From Paragordius varius (lineage: Eukaryota > Nematomorpha), in contig OZ176053.1 of assembly GCA_964247055.1 (NCBI GenBank), positions 9,672,001 to 9,736,000 on the forward strand: a stretch of 64,000 bases of DNA, given 5' to 3'. Positions 12,377 through 25,446 of this stretch are shown here, piece after piece; position 1 is the stretch's first letter; each line of letters starts with the position of its first letter. The position numbers were made by a program, and so were the translations under genes. The notes beneath the pieces were generated by a model. That model was given only the letters and a program-made list of their open reading frames with translations, did not search any database and had not been told where the DNA came from.

Positions 12377-15300
12377 TCAATCTAAACAGAATAATGAGAT
12401 TAAGATCTTAACTACTTTTCCTGGGTTTTTTGAAATCAGATTTCGTTGCCCATATACATTCATGATTGCTACACCAGTTTCTGTTTGATATTCTTGGGGA
12501 ATTTCATAATTCATCAGGAAATTATTTTGATCCCCGACAGTCTCCATAACCAATTCATACTTGGCCGAAGCATTTAAAGAAATTTTCCGATTAAAACAGT
12601 TACCCTTATTCAGCACTGGAAAAAATTGTCATTTGTAAATGCGATATAATATATTTAAAAGAATTAATAAAAAGACTTATTATAAAATTTGCTTTAACCA
12701 ATGGTTGGAATATCAATTTTGATGAAAATACAATCATCAGTTTTGTTAATGATAGTGGCTTTAACTCCGTCATCTGTAAAAAAGATTTGAGGTGGATCAC
12801 TACTGACTATATTAAGTAAAACATTGAAAATTATAATTAAAAAGATAAAACAAAATGGTAAGCTAATATATATATACGAACAACATTTTTTTAAACGACT
12901 TTTCTGGGTTTGAAACATACACTTAAATGTGTATTTGACCAGATTGTAAAAATAATTTTCATATTTTAGTGGCTTTTATAATTATAATTTTTATATTCCC
13001 ATACAAAAATATTTAAAAATACCTCCTGGCTCTGATGGTTCTATAGGGACTTCTATAACAAAGCTCGTACCTATAATTTAAACTTTGAGATTTACCGTCG
13101 TCCCTCTCTAAAGTACAAATCAATATTAATTATATAGCCATTTTCACCAATATAAATATCATTATAATTCTACCTTCAGTTTGATGAATAATTATGTTAT
13201 GGTTGTCAGCTAAATGTATAAAGAATGCGACGATTATGCAGGAAAATTTAAATCAAATATTTTAATTATGTTTCAAACTTATATACCAGATAAAATTGCT
13301 TCTAGAGCGGCGAAAACTATTCCTAGACATGCTAAAATATAAAGAATAATTTTAACAATGGAACACAAAATATGGATTTAAAGTCAACCAAATATATATT
13401 TTATATTATAAGTACTGATGAGCGTGTCAAGAGAAGAAATTCTAACCATTTCATTTAATGAATTTAAAGTAGTAGCAATTTTAAAAGGGTTTATGTTTCC
13501 GCTAAAAGCTAAAATGACCCTTTGTCAATGGGTTATACTAATCGACAAAAGTTAGGTGTGTGTGTGTGCAAAATATTTTAAATATTTGGGGTTTTATATT
13601 TTAGTATGATTGACAAAATGGATTCTTCTTTAATTTATATACCACTATCTATATTAAATGATAAACGATCTAATTATAGAATTTCGAAATAAACTTGTTT
13701 AACATATACTGGTAAAAATAGGCGATTATTTATATAATTGTGGACAATACCCGACCTTTTTCTTAAGAAGCGGGGTGAATGGTCATATACTAGATAAACG
13801 ACTGTCAATGCATAAATTTTTTTAAAATACATCCCGTTAAAAAATTTATACCCCGTAAAAATTACATCAGAATAAAATTATGACAAAACTGAATTTCATA
13901 TAACAAATACATATCAATATTTTAGAACTAAGGACAACATGAGATATGGTGAAAGGCATGGTACAAATAGGTTTCGTTTTCATTTCTTGAATTTACAGAT
14001 TCTGGGGGGGGAGGCTGGAAGCGGTTTTATTATAAAAATGAAAAGATATGGATTTATTATTCTTATTTATATTATCAGTGCCAAATTTAGGGTCAAAAGG
14101 TAGTTTTTTCTAATTTTCGTAATTCATATTAATTATAAAAATACTAACCCTAAATTTGGCACGCTATGATTATATATATATATATATAACTTACTTGCAA
14201 TTGCTGCAAATAATATGCCTAAAAATTAAAATTAGAATTAACTTCCTCCGAAGAAAACACCTAATATAGAGAAATATGTTTATATTTATATATAATTATA
14301 ATAAATTTTCAGTTATAAAACATACCCACTTTTCCTAAAAATTTATATAGGAAGGAAGAAATGATTTTATAAATTGTTTTGGTTGCATAAAAAATTTATT
14401 CTTACCCAGTGTAAATAATTTGGCTAAAACATTAATATTATGAAAAATATTACCAGCTATAACCGAGAGAACTGTGGACACAAGAGCTGTAACCCCTGCC
14501 GAACCAACTCCTATATAAAAATATGAATTATAAATGAAGCGGTATTGAATAACTTATCACACAATCGTAAAAATGTTTATTAATATTAAAAAAATAATAT
14601 CCAAAAATTTTTAGTAAGCGAAAACCATCGCGTCTTTTTAACAAGCAAATTAAGTTTTGCTTTGATTATGTAAAAATATATCATTTTCCCTTCAAATGTG
14701 TCCTTTTACATATCAAGTTTGTCCCTCGGTAAAGGAAAAACTTGAAATGTAAAAAACTTGAGAGTTCAAATGGTACATAAAAAACTGAACAAATAAGTGA
14801 AATCATTGCTATAATAGTGTTTGTTATAATAATAAACCAACAAATAATTCAAGGGGTTCTTTTTTATCAATAGTTCAAAATAAAAGAACAAAGGAATAAT
14901 CAAAACAAATGAAGTGTCAAAGACTTTGGATTGCATTTGATACTTAGAATGTTGCTTGCAATCATTACCGATTAGTAGCGATTGGCTTAATTTATTTGAT
15001 TCTTTTGGGTAAAAATTTATTATAAAGGTGTTCGTCCCTTCTTTATTCAAAAGAGATTGTGACATATATTAACAGGCCACATGGGAGAGGGGCCGCGGTA
15101 AAAAAGGCCCCCAATGTGTTACTCAAATTAAAATTCCTTTACTGTTTTTGGAACCCTCCGAGGCATTATGTGCGGCCAGCTTTTTTAAATCCATAATTTG
15201 CGAAAAGCTTGCAAAATTTTAATAAATTTGGTTTTTATGAAACAAGTTTTTTCTTGAATAAGCCTTATTAATTGGCAACAAACTAGAAAAAAATTTATAT

Positions 15301-18300
15301 TGTGTTTGCATTCTTCACTCTTATGTTTAATAATAAATTATTTATGAATGTCCATATATATTTCATAGCGGTCCGCCAGTTTGTCAAAAATGCGACCCGC
15401 GAAGCCATTTGTCTTGGACACCCCTAGTCAAAAGCATCTTTTTAACGCCATTATTACTACTTATTAATGAGTTTTGTCGAATGTATATCTATAGATATGA
15501 ACTTTTAACTATCATCCTGTTGACATTGTTGACCATCAAAGTATATATACTTAATTCAACTTTGTATGCTCTTGTTGCCATGTATATTCACATTATGATA
15601 TTGATTTAAAGTTAGATACTTTTGGTATATTAAAAAATTATGGTTGATTTCGTAATTGCTGAAAGCTTTTAATTTTTTAAACTGGTATGTTATACGGCTG
15701 GCCATATATTACATATTATTATGATTATTGTATTTTTGGAAACTATAAGAGAAGATGTATTAGAGGAATGGCATGGTCTTGAACAGTCAAATACAATTAC
15801 GGCCCAATAACGAATCAAAAGTTTTGATCTTGTTAATAGTAATTCGCAAAATGATTATTTAAAAATTTACATTACAAAAAATTAGGTTTTGTACCATTTT
15901 TATTAATCATGTTGAAAAATTCACCCATTTATAAAAGCAATCACAATTACGCTGAGCTTATATTAACCGATCAGAGCCAACCCTATGGATGATGTTTTGA
16001 CTTTTGGATTTTAAACTATAACATTATTTTGATCAGCATCCATAAATAGATGCTTTAATTTGTTTGGAAGCTCTGGTCGGTATCATCGACTTAAAATCCA
16101 AGCATCTTCTGTAATGCTTTCCAGATAGTGATATTAAAAATTTAAAAGTGTTTGGAATTTTAAACATCAGTTTTGAAATCAAGAATTTTCCAGATATGTG
16201 ACAACACAACAAATAATTAGGACGATTACTTATTTTTAATGATTATAAGGAACATATCATATCATAAATGATGTATTCTATAAAATAACCTCAATGTTTT
16301 TATGTCACAAAATATAAATGTGGAAATAATTTTCCAATCTTCTACCTACATAATAAATTTTAAGGACGAAATACATTTAAATGGTATTTAAAAGATATTT
16401 AGGAAGTATATTCAATAAAAAATATGTCATATTGATGAGCAAAAAAATTTATCGATTTACCTGCAGGGTTTGGGCCTTTTGGACCATTTGGCTTTGGGTT
16501 TGGCTTTTGTCCTCTGTCATTGGGAAACCGATTTCTCCTTTCAACCTTATTGTCTAATTTATATAAAAGAAATAATTTACCATGGTCTTCTTGTTGTGGC
16601 TCGTCTAAATTTGTTAAAGTTTAATAGAAATTTAGCATTATAAATCTACCCATATCAACACATAAAAATATTTTATTTAGGATATTTCAACGGTAATATA
16701 ATCTTGATAAATGTATCGGTTTTCGTAGTGCTTTTGGTTTTGGGTTTTACAAGACATTTTAAGAAAAATAATTGTACTTTTATAGTAATTGCTCCATATA
16801 TCGCAAATTTGGCGCATATTTTGCTAATAAAGATATTTTAATAAAAGCTAGATGCTTTATTTCAAAATATCTTGCAAAAATATATTATAATGTCCAATGA
16901 ATGAACAAATATTATATATAATTTTCATATTGGATGTGGGCTCCAAAAGTTTTAATACCCCGGTAAAATGGTTAGTTTTATTATGGAGCCCACATTAAAT
17001 TAAAATTTAAAATAAATAGTGTTTTGTTTTTAGTAATAGTTTATGATATATTTTCATAACATATTTTGAAATGAAGCTTTTAGTTTTCACCAAAAAAATT
17101 ATTAAGCATTATGTGGACTAATTTTCTAATTTTTTAGTATGGATTAGAAGAAAATGTTAATATTTTACCATACATTTACCAATCATTATTTTGTGGCTTT
17201 GTTCGCAAACAATTGATTGAACTTTTTATATTTTTTAAAAATCAAGATAATTAATGTGTGGGATTATCATTGGTCTGGTGTGTGTTTTATATTGAATTGG
17301 AAGGCACTATTATAATTTGGTAACTTTCAAATAATTTAAAAATTAGCAAAAAGTTTTAAAATATATTTGTGTATATTTTATAATGGGTAAGATCATTGAC
17401 AGATTAAATGATCTCATACAACCCATTTTCGGCACACTTTGGGCCTATCATTTTGGAAAAATACTTTAGAAACTATAATTTTTAATCTTTTCCTTATATT
17501 TAAACTAAGTTTTATTTCTGGCTTGGTTGGTTTTTATATAAAACGGTGGCAAACCATTTGCTTGTGTAATATAAGGCAAGAATTTAGATAACCACAATCA
17601 TTTATAAACGCGCAAAAAAATATAATTTTAGCCAAATATTTAATTCCTGGAAATATTCCCTAATCTTAGTTCATTAAATTAATAAATTATTTAATTAAAA
17701 AAATAATCTTACGTGGTGAATATGCATTTATTTTTAGCTTTAAAAATTTTATTGATATTGTTCATATATTGTAGCATAATTACAAAATAACAATATTAGT
17801 CCATGGATAAATACAAATGTGTTTTGTTTAAAAATTTTCAATCCATACCTTCTTCCCCGGGAACATCTTCATTGGGGCCGTTTTCTGGTTCCTGATCTAC
17901 AGTAAAATTTACTCAGAAATAATTTTAATAGAAAATGAACTTTTAATAAATAGGATTTAAAGCAGGGGTATTCAACATGCGGCCCGCAAAAAACTTGGCA
18001 ATTCATAATTTGCAATGCTCACAAAATCTTGGCAAAATTAATATTTATTATACAAATTTTTTGAACAAGGCCATTCAATTGGCAACAAATTTAAACTAAC
18101 GTTATGTTGTGTTTGGGTTTTACAGTCGTATGTTTAAAATCTAATAAAATATTATTAAATGTCCATATATTTTGCGCATGCGGTCCATCAGCTTTTTGTA
18201 ATGAAAAATGAGACCCGAGAAGCCATTTGAGTTGGACACCCCTGATTTAAAGGTTTTGGGGAATTTTTAGTAAGCGCATACAATTTATTTTTTATAAAAT

Positions 18301-21300
18301 CATATTAACCTTTTCCTGTGTCAGATTCTTCGTCGGAAGTCCTATCATCGTCAGCATTCTGATTTGGTGCGTCATTTTCTACTTCTGGATCCTCATTCAC
18401 GTTCATTACGTGTTCTAAAACCTCTTCCTGGGGATTGTTTTCAGCCATTTGGTCCAACTCTTGGGATTTTATTATGGTATGCAAAATATTTATTTTTTGA
18501 GTAATTTGCTTAAAATTTATTAGTATTACTATCAAATGAAAGAGATAGTAACACATAAAGTTTTTCCCTAAATATAGGGGTGAAACTAACTATTATAATT
18601 ATTTGGTACAATTTTTTATTAATTCATATTTATCAAGTTATTTTTCATATCTTTTTATAACAGGAATAGGTCAAAGCTGTGACGGTGATGGTTTCATTAT
18701 AAAAAATGTTAATGTGATTTTTCCTTTTAACATGAATCAAAATATTATATTTAACGTTAAGGGCAGGCTTATTTGGTGTTTGCTGCTTATTGATAAAATA
18801 ATAATTACGTAATATTTATAAATTTACCCCCGTAGAGTCCTTGGAGAGCTTAATAATATATTAATTTTTTAAACATATATAAACAAGAGAAATATTTATA
18901 AGGATTGATTTTTAAATAGTGTTAATATTTTAAGAATATAATGGTATTTTTGGGGACTTTTTAATAGAGAATAAGCTTTCCTAATTGGCAAAATAAGTCT
19001 AAGTATAAGGAAAATAAGTAAAAAACTAAAATAAACAGCTGATCAATATTGATTACCATTTTACTTATGATATACTATTCATGATAATTTAGGCACGTAA
19101 AAAATTTACAATACAGGGAAATTCAATTTTACATGTAAAACTCAAAAAATTCGCATATCGTTGAATTCTGCCATCTTTTGTATATTCTCGAATTAATGTA
19201 TCCTCTATTTTAAAGAACGTGACAGTAACTAAACCTATATAATTATATAGGTTTGGCTAAAATACATTTGAAATATAATTTAAAGATATATTTTAGCTAC
19301 ATCAAAATTGATTATGCACAAAATTTTAAGCATAACAGTCAGTATTCACAAATAAATATTCTAATGAAACATATATTCTGATACAATATGTAAGAGATTC
19401 TCATGCTTTTAAGTTTTACGCGTGTTATAAAAAAATTATATTCACTTTTATGGTAATTGCTCCATATTTGAAGATGACAAAATTTGCCCAAATTTTGTTA
19501 TAAAATTTTTTTTCTGAAGGCTAAATGTCCAAAAACTATCATTCAAACATATCATAAACTACAATAAAAAGCATACAATATTTATAAGATTTTAAATTTT
19601 GAGTGTTGATCTCCGAAAATTTTGACTATTCCGACCCGTCTAAATGAGCAAGTTCTTTTAAAATAAAAGCGAAACATTTTTTAAAAATATGCTAAATTTT
19701 GAAAAAAATTCAGAAAAAAGTCGATATTGTGCTTACTTAGAGCATTTTGGTATAAATATTTTTTTATATAGTTCGATGATGCTGAGCACTTCTATCACCT
19801 CAGGATTTTTTGGAGCATCGTTTGTTTAATTTAAATAAATTGTAAAAAAAACATTCTATACTTAAAATAAATTTGAAGACCCACGAATATTTTTATCATA
19901 TTTTGGTTCAGAATCATCAAAAGAAAAATTGTTTTTATAATATCTTAAAGCGATATTATACCGTTTTCATCACGCATCAAAATAGTATGTTTAAAGATTC
20001 CGCTTAAAATGCAATTTTCAAAAAAAAATTGAAAATTGCGAATCTCGGAATTTTTGCTTTTCTTAGCCCATGTTAGATGGGGGCAAATTTGAAACTTTAA
20101 GAGCCCACATCTAAAATTAAAAATTTGATAAAAATATTGTTAAGCTTTTTATTCGTAGTATATGATATATTTAATAGATAATTTTCGGAAGTATTTAGCT
20201 TTAAAAAAGAATCATCTTCGGATATGGAGCTGTTACCACAAAATTGGTAGTGACTTTCTTATATCGCTAGTTAACCCCCAAAACTAAAAGGACCGTGAGA
20301 ATCCAGATGATATTTTTTATATTCTAGAATTTGTGCGCAATGTATAACTTTTATAAATTTTGACCATAGTATTTATTATTTTAAATAAAGTGTTTTAACT
20401 TTAACACACCTACAAATATTAGAAATATATAGATAGGCTTACTTAAAATCAAATTCAAATATTTAATAGTCACATGTTTGGCTAATTTCAATTTTGTTGT
20501 AATTAGATTTCGCAACAGTTATTTTTGATATTACATTTCTACCAATTTAAGTTGATATACATAATTCAAACAAAATACGATATAAATCTATGACAGATAA
20601 CATTTTTTTTAAATCCCATTTAAGACTTTATGACCTTTTGGGTAGTTTTATATCCCAGGGGGATTTGAAACGATATCTTGAAAATATTAAACATATTCCG
20701 ATATAAATATGCTTTCTTTACCTTTTAAAACTCATGCTTAATAAAAAAATATTGTTAAAAATGTAAAATCCTCCTCACACTTTTTTGTCGCCACTTTTTT
20801 CTATAAATTATTTTAAATCGCTAATACAGCAGGCAAATAAATATATATTATATTAAGATAATGTTATTAATAAACAGTAAGCTTTCAGACATTTTACCAG
20901 CAAAATAATATATATTTATTTTAAAATCAGCGTTTATTTCAATCATGTTTGGAGCTGTCCTAAATTTAAACTCTGGTTACAAAGTAACAGCGGTTTATTT
21001 ACAAGATTGACCTCTGGGATGTAAAACTAACTTAAGATCTCAAAAGGTGAGAAAATCATGGTGCTAATATACTTTGTCAAATCCAATTTTGGTCGTATTG
21101 GTTTGAATTTATCTTAATAATTATAACATAAAAAACGCATCCTTCATAATTTTTCTGTTTTGTTATTTTATGATAGGAAACAAAGATAATTTTTTAACTT
21201 ATTTTATATATTTATTTTTCTTTTGCAAATGCAAATTAGATTTGAAATCAATTTAAACCACTAATTACAATCTTTGATTTCCCATTATCATATTATATCG

Positions 21301-22344
21301 TTTGAAAACGGACATTCATGCAAATCTCACAAAAAAATAAAATTTAAAATGACATTTCCGCATTTGAAACAAATACTTTAACGCATAATATTGACAGTAT
21401 CACGGCTATCATATGCCGATGCCAAAGAATAACCTTTTAATATTCCAATTAAAGAATATAAAATATGGTAATATCTTAATTTAAATAAATCAAAAATTAT
21501 TTACAAAGAGAATATACATACCTGCTTCTAATTGTGGGTCTGGATCTATTATGTGTTAAAATATATACGAATACTTGGTAATTGTTCTGGCCATTGCTCC
21601 ATTTCAACATCTATACAATAGTTTTGGATTAAATCAAAACAGGATACCCATTTCTGGGGCCTCGACAAATTCTATAAATAAAAAAGATATATGCATACAT
21701 TATCTTAAGTGTTTTTATACCCTTTCAACATGCAAATACCCTCAAAAAACGCTTCTTTGTCCAAATTTTAATTAAAAGAATATTTCCAAAAATAATTTGT
21801 TCATGCCATAATCTCACACATATTTAAATTCTTATCGCGTAACGTCGGCTTATTTGCGTTTTATTTAATAAACCTATCCCATCACCAACTGATTTACCTT
21901 GATTCGGATTGAGTTGTTCTACACATAAAAATTAAAATTAGAATTACAAGTAAAATTGGTAACAAAATTAATAATTTTATACAAATTTGATTATTTATTT
22001 TTACCCCATTCTTGTGGCGGTTCTTCAAAGACCTCATCAATTTCTCCGTTTTGTATAGGGCCATGAGCCCCCAAATCCCATTGGGCTAACTCTACATCCA
22101 CTTCTGCATCGTCGGCAATATCTAAAATCAAATTTTGTGGCTGATAAAATTTATTTAAATCCATATATTTATCTTACCTCTCTATACTTATAATTTTTTA
22201 TCCGAACAATTTTTAAATTTTATGCTGTTCACGAACATGTAAATAAATTGACAAAAATTTTTAATATTTTGACACAAAATAATGAAAAGTATGGCTCACC
22301 CATGAGTTCTCCGTTCCCATTTTCATAAACCTCATCCACAAACG
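12377..22344 (-). CDS. Micro-exon gene: acidic, hydrophobic stretch, beta-rich C-terminal domain
   Basis: Nineteen exons join in frame (at least 388 aa, 5' end not found): 22300-22344, 22005-22121, 21898-21918, 21648-21671, 21575-21610, 21522-21545, 18310-18459, 17849-17896, 16581-16604, 16461-16553, 14454-14510, 14406-14423, 14195-14218, 13287-13331, 13174-13209, 13096-13107, 13023-13070, 12699-12806, 12377-12615. All 18 introns are phase 1 and internal exons are multiples of three. The protein starts acidic (Glu/Asp/Asn/Gln/Pro), then a basic linker (VERRNRF, GPKGPNPAG), about 45 hydrophobic residues (VGSAGVTALV to FAALEAILS), a short polar spacer and a C-terminal domain ending at TGA. The segment GDQNNFLMNYEIPQEY followed by VY can be laid without gaps on actinoporin-like proteins; this is a weak, by-eye match. 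The 150-nt exon has a poor acceptor and also contains ATG at 18,448, a possible alternative start. The 12-nt exon is plausible only by phase. Confidence 0.7.
14686..14773. mobile_element. Short deleted fold-back MITE
   Basis: The sequence cttcaaatgtgtccttttac is answered by inverted gtaaaaaacttgagagttca and ends aaatggtaca, matching the family end AAATGGTATA with one change. It lies in the space upstream of the exon at 14,454-14,510, inside an intron of the micro-exon gene. Confidence 0.5.
15163..15426. mobile_element. hAT MITE, decayed
   Basis: It is homologous to 17,963-18,244 (tgcggcc near one end, gcgacccgcgaagccatttg and ttggacacccct at the other). The left tip is degraded. It lies in an intron of the micro-exon gene. 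The plus-strand ORF at 15,409-15,609 begins inside its end and is not considered a gene. Confidence 0.65.
16781..17110. repeat. Interspersed inverted-repeat element, short version
   Basis: It begins tatagtaattgctccatata and has inverted central blocks gatgtgggctcc and ggagcccacat around a short spacer. Related sequence is found at 19,440-20,245 and, with opposite outer end visible, at about 23,790-24,570. It is intronic in the micro-exon gene and non-coding. Confidence 0.55.
17963..18244. mobile_element. hAT MITE with intact 8-bp target duplication
   Basis: The element starts CAGGGGTATTC and ends GGACACCCCTG, and is flanked on both sides by the 8-bp duplication atttaaag (17,955-17,962 and 18,245-18,252). 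These are the hallmarks of hAT transposition. At 282 bp it has no coding capacity. It sits in the intron between the exons at 18,310 and 17,896. Two more decayed copies are at 15,163-15,426 and 43,805-44,041. Confidence 0.92.
19440..20245. repeat. Interspersed inverted-repeat element, long version
   Basis: The left arm tggtaattgctccatatttg, with aaggctaaatg and catataaac-like blocks, is answered in inverse order by the right arm, which ends tatggagctgttacca. Arms are about 170 bp. The centre contains gatgctgagcac-type sequence also present near 24,020. There is no coding. It is intronic in the micro-exon gene. Confidence 0.6.
20590..20960. repeat. Dispersed repeat, related to 23,200-23,510
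   Basis: The two stretches share a run of blocks: cacttttttgtcgccacttt versus aacttttttgccgtcatttt, then ataaatt, aaatcgctaa versus aaattgctaa, and taagctttcagac versus aaagctttcaggc. They are diverged and no ends are defined. This is probably an old non-coding element. Confidence 0.4.
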
Positions 22345-23068
22345 CTATTTGTGATAAAACAATTATATTATGCAATGTAAACCCAAAGGAAATAACTGAA
22401 AAATGTTTAATTAATTTTATTAAAAATACAATTAATTTTAATTTATGGAAAGTAATTGGTTATTCTAATTAAAATAAATATTTGATTTACGATATTGACT
22501 GATTTTTAATTTAGCCATTTATGGCCATACAAAAGATTGGTATAAAACAATAGTTTTTAAATATCTATCCCTATATTTTTACTATAAGATTATTGACACA
22601 AACGAATGTAGTGCGATTTAAAGAATTAATATATTAGACTAATAATAAAAAATACACGTTATATACAAGGAGTCAATATCGACTTAAGGATAAATTACAC
22701 GTCTAAATACACGATTTTTGGACCTCAATTTTAATCTAGTAAACTTTTTTTAAACCAAGAAAAAAATTAATTGCAAAACTAAATATGCACTTTTTTAGGT
22801 GGTTTAAATATAATACCATCAATTTTTAAAATTTATTGTTAAGGATGGTTATGAAGCTTAATATAATTAACCAATTATATTTACCATATTTAACACAGAT
22901 ATATATTTGAATAAAGTTTTTAAATTGAAATGACGGATGTGATGGTATAATACCATTTTATCCATATTGGATACTAATATATTATATTAAAAACAATATT
23001 TCGAAGAAGTAATTAAAGTTTATGTAAGTTATAAATAATAAATTTTCCACCAGGAGGTAAGTCTAAAA

Positions 23069-23104
<36 letters not shown>

Positions 23105-23790
23105 AGTATTAGTTGCAATAGAAAAATAAATCATAGGAATCCTAGTGTGCATTTTTGGATGGAAAAACTCCCCAGCATCCATAAAAATCTGAGGTCATCC
23201 ATATTAACACCTTAATATTTTCGGGGTATCCCAGAGCGATATCCGAACTTTAGCCCTTTAGGCGCATTATACAAAAAATTTTAAATGTAAAATTGTAAAA
23301 AAATAGTCATCTCAAACTTTTTTGCCGTCATTTTTTATAAATTTTTTAAATTGCTAAAGCAAAAGTACATATTTGTATATATGGTTATAAAACGCAAACA
23401 ATAACTTTAAAAAGCTTTCAGGCTATATTTTAAGAGGCAAAACTTGATGTACTTTTTTAATATCTGTTCATTTCGATCGTATTTTAGCGCTCTAATTTCA
23501 GACTCTAGCTCAAGAAGTCAAAAATATAAGCTTTTTCATCCAATACATGACAACAATGTATGATTATTAAATTTTAACTAAAATAACCACACTAAATTGA
23601 GATCGGATATAAAACTATCCCAATATGACTAGGACGTGTTAAGAAAAACTAAATAATTTGTTATTATACATTGCGTCCGAAATCGGGAAGTATAAATGTA
23701 ACCTGATGAAATATGTATGTTCTGATATGAAAATATTTCTATATCATGGTGATTGATTTTGGCCCTTATGAGTGATTTAAAGCTACCTAC
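22345..23790. other. No gene seen; TA microsatellite and old repeat
   Basis: This stretch lies upstream of the first recognised exon of the micro-exon gene and should hold its missing 5' exon(s) or promoter, but none could be identified. It contains a TA run (23,073-23,100) and the repeat at 23,200-23,510. Confidence 0.4.
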
Positions 23791-24570
23791 TTTGTCGTAG
23801 GTGCTCTTATCAGAAAATGGAAAAGTTTTTGCACATTTTTAGGTAAAATTTTTTTAATAAAACTGTCCTTCATTCCAAAAAATATCACTAAAATATATAA
23901 TAAACATATAAAGTGCCAAACAATATTTTCAATTTTTTTTTAAAAAATGCATAATTTTTAGAAAAATTTTATTGAAGCGTAGCATAATGAAAACGCTCTA
24001 AGATATCAAACACTTTTTCTATTAAATTAATGATGCTCAACCTATCGTTCCAGAATTATAATTTAAGGTTCCTTTGTTTTAAAAATGTGGTTAATATTTG
24101 TAATAAACCCAATTCTTATATAACATAAATTTAAAGATGAACAAATATCACTGAAAATTTTGAGGTTATGGAAACGTTCAGCATCAAATTATATAGAAAT
24201 TGTGTTTTATAATATCCAAAAGCGTTTTACTGTTTCCATTCAAAATAGTATAAATATGCTTCAACAAAATTTTGCAAAAAAATCAAATTATTGAAAACAT
24301 TTTTTTTGATACCAAAATTTATATGTTTAAAATTTTTATCGCGCAATCCCGGTTTTGCGTTTATTAGAACTAGCCCATATTAGAAGAGTGAAAAAATATG
24401 GGACTTTTGGAGCCATCCATAAATTTAGAATTTTTGAAAATCTTGTTTTGCTTTTTATATGTAGTTTGTGATATATTTTGGAATGAAGCACCTAGCTTCA
24501 CCAAAAATATTTTACTTGAAAATGTGCGAAATTTTGCCATTATCTGATGTGGAGCAGTTACCACAAAAAT
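23790..24570. repeat. Interspersed inverted-repeat element, third copy
   Basis: The right end gatgtggagcagttaccaca matches the outer end of the 19,440-20,245 element, and inner blocks (aatgatgctcaacctat, gtttgtgatatatttt) match as well. The left end is uncertain. The minus-strand ORF at 24,370-24,645 falls in this repeat and is not supported as a gene. Confidence 0.45.
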
Positions 24571-24797
24571 GAAACTTTCATAAATCACTCGCAGTGCCAC
24601 CAAAAGCACCCTGATAATCCTAATATATTTTTCTATCAGATACATATTTAATCAGATTATTTTTATATCCCGCGATTTTGTATACAGTATATATATAACA
24701 ATTTTTTTAAAGTTCAAGAAAATTTGAAATGTACTCTTCACTATATACATATCGCCCGTCACTCCTAAGCGCGTACCTTCTCACAAAGAGTACTTAG

Positions 24798-24839
<42 letters not shown>

Positions 24840-25446
24840 ATCAGTATAAGGGTTTTAAAATATAAATGAATGAAGCATCAGTTTTATATAAAGCTTATAT
24901 ATTATTGTATTATAGCTTCATGTTTGTATTAAAAAGGTGAGATTAACCTCGATACTTGTAATGTAAAAATAAAATATAAGTGTTTTAATAAAATATATAA
25001 AAAAATGATCGGGTTAATCGGTGTTTTTATTACAAAAAGTTAAAGATAGTGATTTATTATAAAACTGAGTTTAAGTATATTTTTTGACATTCAAGCCCCA
25101 TTATATTTCACAAATTTACATGTAAAATTTTTGGTTCCAAAAATCGAGCCCTATGGATGCATTATTAGCTATTGATTTGCAAGGGTAGCCTTGTTTTATA
25201 AATTGTAAAAAAAACTTCCGACATAATTTAAATTTTGAAGGCTGATATTATTATACCAAAACATCAAAATTAGAGAAACCACATTTTTACCTTAAATCTG
25301 GCACGTTATGTATATCATGAGTGAGTGATAGTAAATTAAAGAGTGTTTCCATTTTATTAAATAATTCGTCAACAAAAATGACTGAAACTTTAGTGTAAAT
25401 GTGATATGTTACATTGAAATACAATCAAATTCACTCACTCAATTCA

